DNA from: Agathobacter sp.
Lineage (GTDB): Bacteria; Bacillota; Clostridia; Lachnospirales; Lachnospiraceae
Assembly: GCA_022775045.1 (NCBI GenBank)
Contig: JALFLB010000005.1
Span: 1-64,000 of the forward strand
Length of the DNA: 64,000 bases
Direction of reading: 5' to 3'
The notes beneath the pieces were generated by a model. It was given only the letters and a program-made list of their open reading frames with translations. It made no database searches and was not told the origin of the DNA. Positions 26,175-34,998 of this stretch are shown piece by piece (positions within the stretch are counted from its first letter, which is position 1; each line of letters starts with the position of its first letter). Both the position numbers and the translations under genes were made by a program.

Positions 26175-27275
26175 ATGAAACTAGGAATCGTAGGACTTCC
26201 GAATGTTGGGAAAAGCACACTGTTTAATTCACTGACAAAGGCGGGGGCGGAATCTGCCAATTATCCGTTCTGTACCATTGATCCAAACGTTGGAATCGTT
26301 CCGGTGCCGGACGAGAGAATTGTAAAGCTCGGCGAATTATATCATACAAAGAAGGTGACACCGGCCACAATTGAGTTTGTAGATATTGCAGGTCTGGTAA
26401 AAGGCGCCAGCAAGGGAGAGGGTCTTGGAAACCAGTTCCTTGCCAACATCAGGGAGGTTGATGCAATCGTTCATGTTGTGCGCTGTTTCGAGGATTCTAA
26501 TATTATTCATGTGGATGGTTCGGTAGATCCGGCGAGAGATATAGAGACTATCAATCTTGAACTGATTTTTTCTGATCTTGAGATTCTTGAGCGAAGGATT
26601 GCAAAAGTTGCAAAGCAGGCGCGTATGGACAAGACCCTTGCCAAAGAGATGGAGCTTCTGGAAGCTTTAAAAGCACACTTGGAGAATAACCAGATGGCAA
26701 GAACCTTCGAAGTGCCGGAGGATGAAGATAAGCAGGCATGGTTTGCATCATATAACCTGCTTACGGCAAAGCCAACCATCTATGCTGCCAATGTCACAGA
26801 GGATGATCTTGCAGATGATGGAGCCGCCAATCCGCATGTAGCGAAGGTGCGTGAAATGGCAAGTGCAGAGGGTGCAGAGGTGTTTGTGATCTGTGCACAG
26901 ATTGAGCAGGAACTTGCAGATCTTGATGAGGAGGAAAAGCAGGAGTATCTGGATGATCTGGGCGTGAAATCCAGTGGTCTTGACAAGCTTGTGGCAGCAA
27001 GCTATTCACTGCTTGGACTCATTTCTTTCCTTACTGCCGGAGAAGATGAGTGTCGTGCATGGACCATTAAAAAAGGAACCAAGGCGCCTCAGGCTGCCGG
27101 AAAGATCCACACGGATTTTGAGAGAGGATTTATTAAGGCAGAGGTCGTTAATTATCAGGATCTGCTGGATTGCGGAAGTCTTTCTGCGGCAAAAGAGAAA
27201 GGCATTGTCGGACTCGAGGGAAAAGATTACATAGTTAAAGATGGAGATGTGATTTTGTTCCGGTTCAATGTATAA
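26175..27275 (+). CDS. ychF: Redox-regulated ATPase/GTPase YchF (OLA1 family)
   Basis: P-loop NTPase of the Obg superfamily that prefers ATP and binds ribosomes. A 366-residue protein, complete. P-loop [11 protein letters not shown] (about 6-16), switch region, [10 protein letters not shown] (G3), a coiled-coil insert (about 130-200), NVTE-type G4 (YAANVTEDD), and the C-terminal TGS domain (about 280-366, with the [17 protein letters not shown] segment, here cited as [16 protein letters not shown]). AGAAGGAG precedes the ATG. Stands alone between two promoters. Confidence 0.97.
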   Translation: MKLGIVGLPNVGKSTLFNSLTKAGAESANYPFCTIDPNVGIVPVPDERIVKLGELYHTKKVTPATIEFVDIAGLVKGASKGEGLGNQFLANIREVDAIVHVVRCFEDSNIIHVDGSVDPARDIETINLELIFSDLEILERRIAKVAKQARMDKTLAKEMELLEALKAHLENNQMARTFEVPEDEDKQAWFASYNLLTAKPTIYAANVTEDDLADDGAANPHVAKVREMASAEGAEVFVICAQIEQELADLDEEEKQEYLDDLGVKSSGLDKLVAASYSLLGLISFLTAGEDECRAWTIKKGTKAPQAAGKIHTDFERGFIKAEVVNYQDLLDCGSLSAAKEKGIVGLEGKDYIVKDGDVILFRFNV

Positions 27276-27340
27276 GAAAATTATTATTCATACATAGAAG
27301 TTTGTGTATGCGCATAGAATCAACTGTGGGGGTTGGTTTT

Positions 27341-27595
27341 ATGCGCTTTTCTGATTTGTGTGAAAAAGAAGTGATCAGTGTTAATGACTGCAGATGTCTG
27401 GGGAATGTAAGAGATCTGGAATTTGACAAGGAGTGCGGGGATATAAAAGCATTAATCGTTCCGGGACCGGGCAAATATCTGGGATTTTTTGGAAGGGATT
27501 GCGAATTTTTTATTCCATGGTCTAAAGTTATTCGGATTGGACCCGATATAATACTTGTAGATTTTGATGAAAAAGAAATGAAACATAAAATCTAA
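27341..27595 (+). CDS. YlmC/YmxH-family PRC-barrel sporulation protein
   Basis: An 84-residue PRC-barrel protein. It begins MRFSDLCEKEVISVNDCRCLG, cited in part as FSDLCEKEVISV, and contains DLEFDKECGDIKALIVPG and WSKVIRIGPDIILVD, the hallmarks of the YlmC/YmxH family found in spore-forming Firmicutes. ATG 27341 preceded by GGGGGT is chosen over the in-frame start at 27302, whose extra residues have no family match. Exact function is not known. Confidence 0.88.
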   Translation: MRFSDLCEKEVISVNDCRCLGNVRDLEFDKECGDIKALIVPGPGKYLGFFGRDCEFFIPWSKVIRIGPDIILVDFDEKEMKHKI

Positions 27596-27607
27596 AGGCT
27601 GCAAATG

Positions 27608-27636
27608 TTGACAATAATTTCGAGGAAAGTTATACT
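27608..27636 (+). promoter_or_regulatory. sigma-A promoter of nrdR
   Basis: TTGACA (27608-27613), 17 bp, TATACT (27631-27636): near-consensus. The nrdR ATG is at 27670. Confidence 0.8.
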
Positions 27637-27669
27637 GAATCTGATAGAAGATAATGGAGGTAGCCTTCA

Positions 27670-28119
27670 ATGAAATGCCCGTTTTGCAGCAGTGAGAATA
27701 CACGAGTGATTGACTCGAGACCGGCGGATGACAATAATTCCATTCGAAGAAGAAGATTATGTGATGATTGTGGTAAGCGTTTTACTACATATGAGAAGGT
27801 TGAGACAATCCCTCTGATTATTATTAAGAAGGACAATAATCGTGAGCAGTATGACCGCTCCAAGATTGAGAAGGGAGTATTGCTTGCCTGCCATAAGCGT
27901 CCGATTTCTGCGGAACAGATCACGAAGCTTGTGGATGATGTAGAGATAGAGATTTTTAATCGTGAGGAGAAGGAGATATCCAGTTCCTTGATTGGAGAGA
28001 TTCTCATGGATCGGTTAAAGGATTTAGATGCGGTAGCTTATGTTCGTTTTGCATCAGTGTACCGTGAATTTAAGGATGTGAACACATTCATGAATGAGTT
28101 GAAGAAGATGCTTGTTTGA
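27670..28119 (+). CDS. nrdR: Transcriptional repressor NrdR
   Basis: Represses ribonucleotide reductase genes in response to ATP/dATP. A 149-residue protein. An N-terminal zinc ribbon (C3, C6, C31, C34) with the basic RRRRL stretch leads into an ATP-cone (about 49-139: IIIKKDNNREQYDRSKIEKG, cited at the 20-residue limit). Length and motifs are textbook for the family. It has its own promoter. I see no clear NrdR box nearby, and no nrd genes are in the window. Confidence 0.97.
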   Translation: MKCPFCSSENTRVIDSRPADDNNSIRRRRLCDDCGKRFTTYEKVETIPLIIIKKDNNREQYDRSKIEKGVLLACHKRPISAEQITKLVDDVEIEIFNREEKEISSSLIGEILMDRLKDLDAVAYVRFASVYREFKDVNTFMNELKKMLV

Positions 28120-28148
28120 TGCTTGTGTTCGTCAGGTGAGAGGTGCTT

Positions 28149-28556
28149 ATGAATATTTCAGGGATTCGCCCGTATGCGGGATTTTATGAGTACAACTCCA
28201 TAAAGATGGCTGAGATTCGTAATCAGCAGATTACCGCTTCGCAGGAAGATTTGGCGAATGGGCCGGATCAGAGGGAAACAGAGAATGAGATCGGAGCAAT
28301 GGCACCGATGATGGAGCAGAGTTTTACCTCTTACGATTTTGCTCAGAATTATGATCCGAATGCAAGCTATGAGCTGAAGGGAATTGACAGTGATATCAAT
28401 GATCTGGATACGATGAAGGCAATTTCTGATCTGGATAAGGATCAGGTGCTTCGGCAGTATCAGTATTTCGTTGGGGACAGGAAGAATGTGGTGGCGCAGA
28501 CTCCGTTGGAGCCGGCAGACAGAATCCTTCGTTCCGGAGAGAATTTTTCACTGTAG
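28149..28556 (+). CDS. Conserved hypothetical protein
   Basis: A 135-residue soluble protein, acidic, with Asp/Asn-rich middle (GIDSDINDLDTMKAISDLDK) and the phrase LRQYQYFVGD near the end. The first residues (MNISGIRPYAGFYEYN) recall short proteins I associate with motile Lachnospiraceae, but I cannot name a function. No signal peptide or membrane segment. ATG 28149 is preferred to the GTG at 28143. It lies between nrdR and yqeG, probably in the same transcript. Confidence 0.7.
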   Translation: MNISGIRPYAGFYEYNSIKMAEIRNQQITASQEDLANGPDQRETENEIGAMAPMMEQSFTSYDFAQNYDPNASYELKGIDSDINDLDTMKAISDLDKDQVLRQYQYFVGDRKNVVAQTPLEPADRILRSGENFSL

Positions 28557-28583
28557 TACATAAGGATGGAAGGAGAGACAACA

Positions 28584-29126
28584 ATGTGCTCATTCCTTTA
28601 TCCGGGGGAGTATTTGGACTCCACATACCGGATTGATTTTGACAGATTATATAATGAGGGATATCGTGGAATCATATTTGATATTGACAACACCTTAGTC
28701 CCGCATGGAGCGCCTGCTGATGAGCGGGCGATTCTTTTGTTTGCGCACCTGAAGGAATTGGGATTTCAGTGTATGCTTTTATCCAATAATAAGGAACCAC
28801 GGGTTAAGATGTTTAACGATGCGGTTGGAGTTCAATATATTTATAAAGCAGGAAAGCCAAAGCCTTCCGGTTATCGCAGGGCAATGGAGAAAATGGGGAC
28901 AGATGTATCCAATACGATTTTTGTGGGAGATCAGATTTTTACAGATGTGTGTGGAGCAAATCTGGCGGGAATTCGTACTATTCTGGTGAAGCCGATTCAT
29001 CCCAAGGAGGAAATCCAGATTGTATTGAAGAGGTATCTGGAAGCCGTTGTCCTGTTTTTTTATCGGATTCATAGAAAATTGTTCGGAGAAAAATATGCGT
29101 CTTCTGCGAAGTCAGAAAATGATTGA
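28584..29126 (+). CDS. yqeG: YqeG-family HAD (subclass IIIA) phosphatase
   Basis: A 180-residue HAD-superfamily phosphatase, probably acting on phosphatidylglycerophosphate or another small phosphate ester; the family includes YqeG/GEP4-type enzymes. Motif I is FDIDNTLVPH (about 33-42), motif II LLSNN, motif III lysine in KAGKPKPSG, motif IV VGDQIFTDV. The C-terminus has a hydrophobic patch AVVLFFYRI that may touch the membrane. ATG 28584 with GGAGA 7 bp upstream is chosen over 28566. A terminator follows at once. Confidence 0.92.
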   Translation: MCSFLYPGEYLDSTYRIDFDRLYNEGYRGIIFDIDNTLVPHGAPADERAILLFAHLKELGFQCMLLSNNKEPRVKMFNDAVGVQYIYKAGKPKPSGYRRAMEKMGTDVSNTIFVGDQIFTDVCGANLAGIRTILVKPIHPKEEIQIVLKRYLEAVVLFFYRIHRKLFGEKYASSAKSEND

Positions 29127-29160
29127 GGGACTGCCGTAAGCAGCCCCTCAATTTATTTTA
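29123..29160 (+). terminator. rho-independent terminator between yqeG and the exporter genes
   Basis: TTGAGGG-A-CTGC (29123-29134), CGTAA loop, GCAG-C-CCCTCAA (to about 29151), then ATTTATTTTATT. It ends the yqeG transcript and may also serve the convergent exporter genes on the minus strand. Confidence 0.75.
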
Positions 29161-30330
29161 TTATGCCAGAGAATTTTTATCGCGCTGCCGGTTCACCGCA
29201 AGATATACAGCGAAGATCGCGGCAAAGAACAGGAGCTGCACACCGATGCACATCCGATAGGTGTCCATAGAGAGGGCTTCGTCGGAAAAACCCGCCAGCA
29301 TATTTGTGATGCGGATATACCAGTAGGCCGGAAGAAACCGGGAGGCATTGATGACTGCATCGCCTAAGAACTGCTGGGGAACAAAGATGCCGCACAAAAA
29401 GCTCATACCAAGGCCGATGACATTGGATACCATATTGATGGTATTGCCATTCAGCGGGAAGGAACTGACCAGAAGGGTCAATGCCGTAGCAATCAGGATA
29501 AACACCAGACTGTTTAACAGACACAGAAGACCGTTTCGGCTGAATACCTGTTCAGGTTTGTAGAGAACTACGCTGGTAATTGTAAAAAGCAGCCAGATTC
29601 CGAGACTGTAGGTGATGCAGCCCAGACCAATCTGCGTGTTTTTGGTGTGCATATGCAAGGCGGAGCAGTTGATCCTCGCAGACAGATCCTTTTGACGGAA
29701 GGCAATCAGTACCGGAGAAAGTCCCTCCAAAAGCATCATGATCAGCACATAAGGAAGATACTGGAAAAAGTAGTACATTCCGTCCCCCGCATTGTTTGAT
29801 TTCTTGTCAAACTGCAGGGAGGTAATTTCCGGGGAGGAGGAAAAGGCATCGTCGGTCTGCTTTATAGCTTCGTTGATATCAGCCCCGCCCGTGATGGAAA
29901 GGGAAAGCGCCCGGATGTAGCTGTCAATCTGCTGGTCCAAAAAGTAACCACTGGCGCTGTCTGCCCGCTTGGAGGTGTCCACTTGTGGGTTCTCTCCGGC
30001 AAGAAGCTGCTTTTCAAAGCCCTCCGGAATGGTCAGCACATAGCTGATAGTCTGGTAAAACAGATTGTCCTGCAGAGTCTCATTGTCATACGAGTCAAAG
30101 GTCACGGGTGTATGTACAGAGGTCAGGTAATCATAGAGTGCAGCGCTTGCTGCGCTCTGATCCTTATCGATGATGCAGATATCTACAGAGGAAACCTCAA
30201 ATTTTTGTTTGTTGTCATTGGCTGCCGTTGCGCTCATGATGATCGTCAGTACAAGAAAGATAATGAAATATACGATAGATGAGGGCAGCTTTGCTTTTGC
30301 AATTTTAAAAAAGGTCTTATATACTTGCAT
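29161..30330 (-). CDS. ABC-2 type exporter permease, second (LnrN-like)
   Basis: A 389-residue permease. One N-terminal membrane segment (about 17-36) is followed by a large external domain (about 40-205) and a C-terminal block of five or six segments, the classic ABC-2 layout. It contains the conserved CGIFVPQQFLGDAVINASRFLP turn, here in part as FVPQQFLGDAVINASRFLP, typical of drug and lipopeptide exporters. Its start overlaps the first permease by 14 bp. With the ATPase at 31584 it should make a heteromeric exporter; B. subtilis LnrLMN (linearmycin resistance) has the same gene content and sizes. Confidence 0.88.
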   Translation of the reverse strand: MQVYKTFFKIAKAKLPSSIVYFIIFLVLTIIMSATAANDNKQKFEVSSVDICIIDKDQSAASAALYDYLTSVHTPVTFDSYDNETLQDNLFYQTISYVLTIPEGFEKQLLAGENPQVDTSKRADSASGYFLDQQIDSYIRALSLSITGGADINEAIKQTDDAFSSSPEITSLQFDKKSNNAGDGMYYFFQYLPYVLIMMLLEGLSPVLIAFRQKDLSARINCSALHMHTKNTQIGLGCITYSLGIWLLFTITSVVLYKPEQVFSRNGLLCLLNSLVFILIATALTLLVSSFPLNGNTINMVSNVIGLGMSFLCGIFVPQQFLGDAVINASRFLPAYWYIRITNMLAGFSDEALSMDTYRMCIGVQLLFFAAIFAVYLAVNRQRDKNSLA

Positions 30331-31462
30331 ATTTTTTCCTCCTTGTGAACAGGAATCCCCCGAGACAAAAGATGAAGGACAACATCAGCAGTGTCAGAAC
30401 ATTTCGGGTATAGCGTTCCATAGAATCGTAATTTGCCAGACTGTAAAAGCAGTCAGAGATCAGTGCCGCCGGATTGATGCGGTTGAAAAATGGCACGTAT
30501 TGTTCCACGATGATCCGCATATTTCCCATCATAAGTCCGCTGAAGAAGCAGCAGGGCATGATAACAGCAAACATCATTCCGGTTTTGGCACCCTCAGATT
30601 TCGGACCGATGGTGCCAAGGAAAAATCCGAGACAAATGCCGGTCATGGTGCTTACAAAAATGGCCAGAAGGGCATATGGAAGCCGGGCGGTCATGTCAAC
30701 ACGGAGAACGAAAATAATGAATAGAAAAGCCAGCAGGTTGAGAATAAATTCAAATAGGATATTTGCTGCCAGTTCTCCGATGATGACAAATTGTTTTTGG
30801 GCAGGTGCGATATTTTTTCTCGCAGCCAGTGTGGACAGACTGGCCTGGTTTTCCACTGCTACATATAGACCTCCCATTGCAGTGTACAGACAAGCCATGG
30901 CAATCAGGTTGTAAAAATACTGGGTGTAGGTGTCTGTGTTGGAGCGGGAGAGGGAAACCTCCTTGCAGTACTCCGTATGCCGGGTGATGCTGTCCAGAAC
31001 AGCCGGCAGCTTTTCCGGATGAGTGGCAAGGGTCTGGGCAATGAGCGATGCACTGACATTGTATTCCTCCACAAAGCTTTTTAAAATGCTCTGGTTCATC
31101 TGGGCACTGCTCATATTGGCAGAGATGGTAAGTTCTACTGTATCACCTGCATAGAGAATGCCATCGATTTCCTTTTTCTCCAGAAGTTTTAAGGCTTCCT
31201 TTTCTTTACAGAAGGTGACGATAAGCATCTGGTCGTCACCGTCCTTTCCCAGTTCATCCACCGTCGTGCGGAAAGTGTCTGCATTATGTGTGTCTTCTAA
31301 GACCACTGCGACCGGAATAGGCGCAAAGCTTTCCGTTTTTCCTATATTGGAGAATGCTACCTTAAACATACAACCTAAGAGAATCGGAAACAAAAGAATC
31401 CAGAAGAGGTTGCTTTTATTTCGTAAGAGACGAAGCATGGAATATTTGAAGATGTTTGGCAT
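30317..31462 (-). CDS. ABC-2 type exporter permease, first (LnrM-like)
   Basis: A 381-residue permease with the same layout as its neighbour: an N-terminal membrane segment (about 17-35), an external domain (about 40-170, SVAVVLEDTHN-like strands), then about five membrane segments that include GICLGFFLGTIGPKSEGAK. It ends in a basic tail (RRKKYA). GGAGGA sits just before its ATG on the minus strand. A hairpin-rich spacer separates it from the ATPase gene upstream. Confidence 0.88.
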   Translation of the reverse strand: MPNIFKYSMLRLLRNKSNLFWILLFPILLGCMFKVAFSNIGKTESFAPIPVAVVLEDTHNADTFRTTVDELGKDGDDQMLIVTFCKEKEALKLLEKKEIDGILYAGDTVELTISANMSSAQMNQSILKSFVEEYNVSASLIAQTLATHPEKLPAVLDSITRHTEYCKEVSLSRSNTDTYTQYFYNLIAMACLYTAMGGLYVAVENQASLSTLAARKNIAPAQKQFVIIGELAANILFEFILNLLAFLFIIFVLRVDMTARLPYALLAIFVSTMTGICLGFFLGTIGPKSEGAKTGMMFAVIMPCCFFSGLMMGNMRIIVEQYVPFFNRINPAALISDCFYSLANYDSMERYTRNVLTLLMLSFIFCLGGFLFTRRKKYASI

Positions 31463-31499
31463 AATTGTTCCTCCTTAATTGAACATCGGTCCATGCGAG

Positions 31500-31586
31500 A
31501 TTTGCCTTTGGCAAATAGACCGACCTTTGTGATACATCGAAGATGTACCACATTCTGCATGATAAGTTTTCACAGAAAACTTATCA
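31500..31586 (-). other. Three consecutive hairpins between ATPase and permease genes
   Basis: On the transcript (minus strand) the order is a perfect 12-bp stem TGATAAGTTTTC-ACA-GAAAACTTATCA (31560-31586), which includes the ATPase stop codon, then GTGGTACATC-TTC-GATGTATCAC (31529-31551, one bulged pair), then ATTTGCC-AAA-GGCAAAT (31500-31516). No T-run follows any of them, so they are not ordinary terminators. They may stabilise or separate the ATPase and permease messages. Confidence 0.8.
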
Positions 31587-32528
31587 CATGTCTCGTAATT
31601 CCTTGCCGGTGATTTCCAAAAATACATCATTTAAAGTTGGAAGCTCGGAATAAACATGACCTGCTGATAATTCCTGTTCCTGCAGGTAATTCAGTACCCG
31701 GACAAGATTATGTTTTCCGCCACTGCAGAGAATCACCAGTTTATGGTCGGTAAAATTGGCCTCATACACATGGGGCAGAGCCCGGATGGCTGCCAGATCC
31801 TTTTCCGGAAGCTCCACAAGATCGATGGTGATGATTTCACTTTTTTTGATCATCTTTTTTAATTCTTCCTTGGTACCGACAGCGATGCTTCTGCCCTTAT
31901 CCATGATAGCAATGCGGGAACAGATCTGCTCCACCTCCTCCATGTAGTGGGAGGTGTAAATGATGGTGGCTCCCTCCTCATTGAGTTTCACAATGCCTTC
32001 CAGAATTTTGTTGCGGCTCTGAGGATCTACGGCTACCGTAGGCTCATCCATGATAATGAGCTTTGGCTTATGGGCGATGCCGCAGGCAATGTTCAGCCGG
32101 CGCAGAAGACCGCCGGATAGTTTTTTTGGATGAAATTTTTTAAAGTCATTCAGACCGACAAAGTCGATCGCTTCCTGCACATACTGTTTGCGCATGGTAC
32201 GGTCTTTGATGTACAGTCCGCAGAAATAGTCAATGTTTTCATAGACTGTCAGTTCATCAAAGACAGCTACATTTTGCATGACCACGCCAATCTGGCGCTT
32301 TAATTCATAGCTGTCCGGTTTCATTTCCTGACCAAAAATCTCAATGGTTCCTTTGTCATAGGATAAGAGGGACAAAAGGCAGTTGATGGTGGTGGTTTTA
32401 CCTGAGCCGTTGGGACCAAGCAGACCGAAGATCTCGCCCTCGTTGATGGTAAGATTAAAATGGTCCAGAGCCAATAACTCCTTATAGCGTTTTACCAGGT
32501 TTTCGATTTTGACTACAGGGGTACTCAT
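31584..32528 (-). CDS. ABC exporter ATP-binding protein (LnrL-like)
   Basis: A 314-residue ATPase. Walker A GLLGPNGSGKTT (36-47), Q-loop VMQNVAVFDE, signature LSGGLLRRL in place of LSGGQ, Walker B LIIMDEPT with the following VDPQSR D-loop, and the switch His in YTSHYME. A C-terminal extension of about 90 residues (beta-rich) is typical of drug-exporter ATPases of the NatA/LnrL group. First gene of the minus-strand exporter operon, divergent from the two-component genes that presumably control it. Confidence 0.95.
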   Translation of the reverse strand: MSTPVVKIENLVKRYKELLALDHFNLTINEGEIFGLLGPNGSGKTTTINCLLSLLSYDKGTIEIFGQEMKPDSYELKRQIGVVMQNVAVFDELTVYENIDYFCGLYIKDRTMRKQYVQEAIDFVGLNDFKKFHPKKLSGGLLRRLNIACGIAHKPKLIIMDEPTVAVDPQSRNKILEGIVKLNEEGATIIYTSHYMEEVEQICSRIAIMDKGRSIAVGTKEELKKMIKKSEIITIDLVELPEKDLAAIRALPHVYEANFTDHKLVILCSGGKHNLVRVLNYLQEQELSAGHVYSELPTLNDVFLEITGKELRDM

Positions 32529-32615
32529 ACGGTGTTCTCCTTTCGATTATGTTTATCTGTCCTTATCTTACAGGATGACCGGAAAGAAAAACAGTGTCGG
32601 ATGTCAGAAACAAGG

Positions 32616-32629
32616 ATGACAAATGTCAT
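32616..32629. promoter_or_regulatory. palindromic operator candidate ATGACA-AA-TGTCAT
   Basis: A perfect 6+6 inverted repeat lies between the divergent ATPase and kinase genes, with further half-site-like ATGTCA at 32601 on. The size and symmetry suit a dimeric NarL/LuxR-type regulator, so the response regulator at 33796 is the natural candidate binder. This is inference from position and symmetry. Confidence 0.55.
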
Positions 32630-32681
32630 ATCTTCTGTTATTCTATGTTCATGGAGTAACGATTTTCTGGAGGAAAGCCAT

Positions 32682-33776
32682 ATGGACAAAATAATCGATA
32701 AGGGACTGATGTTCGCGCTGGGCTGCCTTCTCCTCTGGGGAACGGACAGCTTTGTGGAACCGGTTCTTGCGATTCTGATCGCGCTGGTTTATTTCGCACT
32801 TTCCTGTTATTTGACGGATAAGCGGGGTATCAGTTTTCTGATGATCCTAATGGCGGGAATCAGCTTTTATTGGAAGGAGCTTTCAGCTTTTCTTCCACTT
32901 TTGTGTTATGACAGCATTGCCTGTTCCATCTGGTGGGGCATGGGGGTCGCACTGGTGGGAATCGTTCCCCTGATGGAGTGCTTCCCGGTGGAAAAGTCTG
33001 GCGGATGGAAGCTGGTACTTTGGTTATTTTTATACCTGATGACAGTGGTTTCAGCCTTTCGGACAAAGCAGCTGGAAAGAAAAAAGCAGGAATATATTCA
33101 TCTGCGCGATGAGACGACGGAGCGAAAGCTATTGATGCAGAAGCGTCAGAGAGAACTTCTGGAAAAGCAGGATTATGAGATCCGCCTGGCAACCTTACAG
33201 GAAAGAAATCGGATTGCCCGAGAAATCCATGACAATGTAGGCCATATGCTGACCCGTTCTATTTTACAGATGGGAGCTTTGCTAACAATCTATAAGGAAG
33301 AACCGGTTCATGGACAGCTTGCGGCGGTGAATGATACCTTAAATTCTGCCATGAACAGTATCCGTGAGAGTGTTCACGACCTTCACAACGAGTCTGTAGA
33401 CTTGAAGCAGATGGTGCTGGATGTGACAGAGGAACTGAAAAGCCGTTGTGAGGTTCTGGTGGATTATGATATGTCTGCGGAGATTCCCCGCAATGTCAAA
33501 TATTGCCTGATTGCTATTGTGAAGGAGGCTGTGGCCAATATTGTAAAGCATAGTAACGCCAACAGGGTATGCATCTTTTTGCGGGAACACCCGGGGTTTT
33601 ATCAGATGTCTGTGGAGGACAATGGGACAGACATATACATGAGTGAGAATCCGGGGATCGGTCTTTCCAATATTGAGGATCGGGTGAAGGCATTAGATGG
33701 AAGTGTACATTTTTTTACCGAGCAGGGATTTCGTATTCTTGTTTCCGTGCCGAAGCAGGCGGCCGGGGAGGATTGA
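32682..33776 (+). CDS. Sensor histidine kinase, HisKA_3 type (LnrJ-like)
   Basis: A 364-residue kinase. The N-terminal 125 residues hold four to five membrane segments with almost no external loop, as in intramembrane-sensing kinases tied to ABC exporters. A coiled segment (about 128-175) leads to the phospho-acceptor H183 in AREIHDNVGHML. The ATPase domain has KEAVANIVKHSNA (N box), VEDNGTD and GIGLSNIEDRV. ATG 32682 with GGAGG upstream is preferred over a longer frame from 32532. Confidence 0.93.
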   Translation: MDKIIDKGLMFALGCLLLWGTDSFVEPVLAILIALVYFALSCYLTDKRGISFLMILMAGISFYWKELSAFLPLLCYDSIACSIWWGMGVALVGIVPLMECFPVEKSGGWKLVLWLFLYLMTVVSAFRTKQLERKKQEYIHLRDETTERKLLMQKRQRELLEKQDYEIRLATLQERNRIAREIHDNVGHMLTRSILQMGALLTIYKEEPVHGQLAAVNDTLNSAMNSIRESVHDLHNESVDLKQMVLDVTEELKSRCEVLVDYDMSAEIPRNVKYCLIAIVKEAVANIVKHSNANRVCIFLREHPGFYQMSVEDNGTDIYMSENPGIGLSNIEDRVKALDGSVHFFTEQGFRILVSVPKQAAGED

Positions 33777-33795
33777 ATCATAAGGAGAAAACAGG

Positions 33796-34419
33796 ATGAA
33801 TGTAATCATTATAGATGATGACCAGTTGGTTTCTATGTCGTTGCAGACCATTCTGGAATCAGACGAAAATATCTGTGTCGCTGCCTGCGGACAGGACGGG
33901 GAGGAAGCTGTGGCTCTGTATGAGAAGCATCGGCCGGATGTGCTTCTGATGGATATTCAGATGAAGAGGATGAGTGGACTTGCAGCGGCAGAAATGATTC
34001 TGAAATCATTTCCTGATGCAAAAATTTTGTTCCTGACAACCTTTTCAGATGACGAATATATCATAAAAGCACTTGACATTGGCGCAAAAGGGTATATTCT
34101 AAAACAGGACTTTGCAGGAATTATTCCGGCTCTTTTGGCAGTGGAACAGGGGCAGAGTGTGTTCGGAGGAGAGATTGTGAGCAAGATTCCCGTGTTTGTG
34201 CAGCAGAAGAATAGCTTTGATTACAGTATGTATGATATTGGTGAGAAGGAGCAGGAAATCATCGCGCTGGTGGGACATGGAAAGAGCAATCGGGAGATAT
34301 CGGAAGAGTTATTTTTGAGTGAGGGGACCGTTCGCAATTATATTAGTACAATATTGGAAAAGCTATCCCTGAGGGATCGTACCCAGCTGGCAGTTTTTTA
34401 TCTGACAAAGGTGCGCTAA
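33796..34419 (+). CDS. NarL/LuxR-family response regulator (LnrK-like)
   Basis: A 207-residue regulator. Receiver domain (1-120): acidic pocket IIIDDD (D7-D9), phospho-acceptor D53 (LLMDIQM), switch Thr and K in LKQDF. The DNA-binding domain (about 145-205) is a LuxR helix-turn-helix: EKEQEIIALVGHGKSNREIS and LSEGTVRNYISTILEKL. It starts 20 bp after the kinase. Likely target is the palindrome at 32616 and the exporter operon. Confidence 0.95.
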   Translation: MNVIIIDDDQLVSMSLQTILESDENICVAACGQDGEEAVALYEKHRPDVLLMDIQMKRMSGLAAAEMILKSFPDAKILFLTTFSDDEYIIKALDIGAKGYILKQDFAGIIPALLAVEQGQSVFGGEIVSKIPVFVQQKNSFDYSMYDIGEKEQEIIALVGHGKSNREISEELFLSEGTVRNYISTILEKLSLRDRTQLAVFYLTKVR

Positions 34420-34474
34420 AGATGGGGAATTGCTTTACAAATAATGAGATGAATATTCAAAAAAGGAGAAAGAA

Positions 34475-34921
34475 ATGAGAATCGGAATAGGTAATGATCA
34501 TGCAGCGGTTGAGATGAAGATGCAGATTAAGGAATATCTGGAGCAGCTTGGATATGAGGTGGTCAATTATGGTGTGGATACGACGGCAAGCTGCAATTAT
34601 CCGGAGATTGGCGAGAAAGTAGGACGGGCTGTTGCGGCAGGAGAAGTTGATTGTGCGGTATTGATCTGTGGTACCGGAGTGGGAATTTCGATGGCAGCCA
34701 ATAAAGTGAATGGTGTGCGGGCGGCAGTATGTTCGGAAGCAACGACGGCACGTTTGGTAAAGCAGCACAACAATGCCAACATTATTGCATTTGGCGCCAG
34801 AATTGTCGGAGTTGAGACCGCAAAGGATATTGTGAAGGCATATCTGGATGCTGAATTTGAAGGTGGACGACATGCGACAAGGGTGGCAATGTTTGAAGAG
34901 ATTGAGAATCGGAACAAATAA
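34475..34921 (+). CDS. rpiB: Ribose-5-phosphate isomerase B
   Basis: Interconverts ribose-5-P and ribulose-5-P. A 148-residue RpiB/LacAB fold: GNDHAA (catalytic-pocket D8, H9), C65 in the base-catalyst motif LICGTGVGIS, the NKVNGVRAA loop and the HNNANIIAFG anion hole. AAAGGAG precedes the ATG. It is the second pentose-phosphate enzyme in the window, alongside rpe. Confidence 0.96.
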   Translation: MRIGIGNDHAAVEMKMQIKEYLEQLGYEVVNYGVDTTASCNYPEIGEKVGRAVAAGEVDCAVLICGTGVGISMAANKVNGVRAAVCSEATTARLVKQHNNANIIAFGARIVGVETAKDIVKAYLDAEFEGGRHATRVAMFEEIENRNK

Positions 34922-34924
34922 GTC

Positions 34925-34953
34925 TTGAAAAGTATTCCAATTTATAGTAAAAT
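34925..34953 (+). promoter_or_regulatory. sigma-A promoter of efp
   Basis: TTGAAA (34925-34930), 17 bp, TAAAAT (34948-34953). The efp ATG is at 34999, with AAGGAGG in the leader. Confidence 0.7.
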
Positions 34954-34998
34954 TGTTAACCGAGAGAGTTTTACTCGTAATTTAAGGAGGAAGATCGA

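Noticed and set aside
29161-34419. Bacteriocin or lantibiotic biosynthesis cluster around the exporter
   Set aside because: No precursor peptide, modification enzyme or peptidase-type ABC transporter lies nearby; the content fits resistance or export only.
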